Shown here piece after piece: positions 63,939-64,000 of a stretch of DNA of 64,000 nucleotides. The first letter of the stretch is position 1, and each line of letters begins with the position of its first letter. The notes below the pieces were generated by a model that searched no databases, was not told the DNA's origin, and was given only the letters and a program-made list of their open reading frames with translations. The position numbers and the translations under genes were made by a program. The DNA is from Simiduia sp. 21SJ11W-1 (GTDB taxonomy: Bacteria; Pseudomonadota; Gammaproteobacteria; Pseudomonadales; Cellvibrionaceae), in NCBI RefSeq assembly GCF_024138675.1, contig NZ_CP090959.1:2759501-2823500 (forward strand), written 5' to 3'.

Positions 63939-64000
63939 ATGCACGCTCACATCCAGAAGATGACGGCCACCCTGTTGCTTTTATGGGCAGAGGCAACACT
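63939..64000 (+). CDS. Start of an unknown gene, cut by the window edge
   Basis: An ATG at 63939 with AAGGAAA 4-6 nt before it opens a frame that runs to the right edge. Only 20 codons are visible (MHAHIQKMTATLLLLW...), so no family can be given; the hydrophobic run may be the start of a membrane or exported protein. It is divergent from the SPFH gene. Confidence 0.45.
   Translation, partial: MHAHIQKMTATLLLLWAEAT

Noticed and set aside
63703-63999. 98-codon minus-strand frame at the right edge
   Set aside because: Contains the upstream region and ribosome-binding site of the SPFH gene; a plus-strand gene start at 63939 has a better ribosome-binding site.
1-64000. CRISPR arrays, tRNA or rRNA genes, insertion sequences
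   Set aside because: No regularly spaced direct repeats, no cloverleaf-like sequence with CCA end, and no transposase-like protein were seen.

Overview
The window looks like chromosomal DNA of a marine-type gammaproteobacterium, most like the Cellvibrionales (Saccharophagus/Teredinibacter/Simiduia type). That placement is inferred from the gene set: large TonB-dependent receptors, TSP3-repeat secreted proteins, spondin-domain proteins, many c-di-GMP proteins, and a QmcA/NfeD pair. No rRNA, tRNA, CRISPR array, prophage or insertion sequence is visible. Coding density is high. By eye the base composition is moderately GC-rich, except for a clearly AT-richer stretch at about 40.85-45.5 kb.

Layout. 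0-5 kb: the 3' end of a secreted calcium-binding-repeat protein, then a leftward operon of two spondin-domain proteins and an OmpR-type two-component system, with a terminator/attenuator hairpin between the two halves. 5-13 kb: peptide and amino-acid use, with a secreted dipeptidyl peptidase IV, the SstT Ser/Thr symporter, a TAP-type hydrolase, a NatAB-like ABC exporter and a DUF1801 protein, the last five probably one operon. 14-24 kb: three related TonB-dependent receptors; only the last has a FecA-type signalling domain, and it is preceded by its own FecR and ECF sigma factor. 24-27 kb: a LysR regulator divergent from an aldehyde dehydrogenase. 27-32 kb: a redox cluster with a hemerythrin-like protein, an unusual NirB-like flavoprotein/[2Fe-2S]/membrane fusion, a membrane-anchored cytochrome c with up to eleven hemes, and a Tll0287-like monoheme protein. 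32-41 kb: a diguanylate cyclase, the threonine-to-glycine enzymes Kbl and Tdh, a CvpA-like membrane protein, and an XRE-cupin regulator divergent from gcvP, with a 14-bp perfect palindrome beside the gcvP promoter.

41-45 kb is an AT-richer accessory island of five proteins of unknown function. The first two look like a pore-forming toxin and a small membrane immunity protein. The last two form a tightly coupled TAATG pair. 45-64 kb returns to housekeeping-like genes: an EAL protein with a degenerate GGDEF domain, a transglutaminase-type membrane protein, a monoheme lipoprotein, a peroxiredoxin-like protein, PilZ and DUF1631 proteins, pirin, FKBP, a DUF4389/LiaF-like/LytS/LytTR operon, VF530, and NfeD with a QmcA-type SPFH protein.

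How it fits together (inference): secreted peptidases release peptides, TonB receptors and transporters take up the products, and threonine/serine are fed through Tdh, Kbl and GcvP. The redox cluster appears to carry electrons from cytoplasmic NAD(P)H through FAD, a [2Fe-2S] centre and membrane heme to periplasmic multiheme cytochromes; its final acceptor cannot be read from the sequence. The most novel parts are this redox cluster and the 41-45 kb island.
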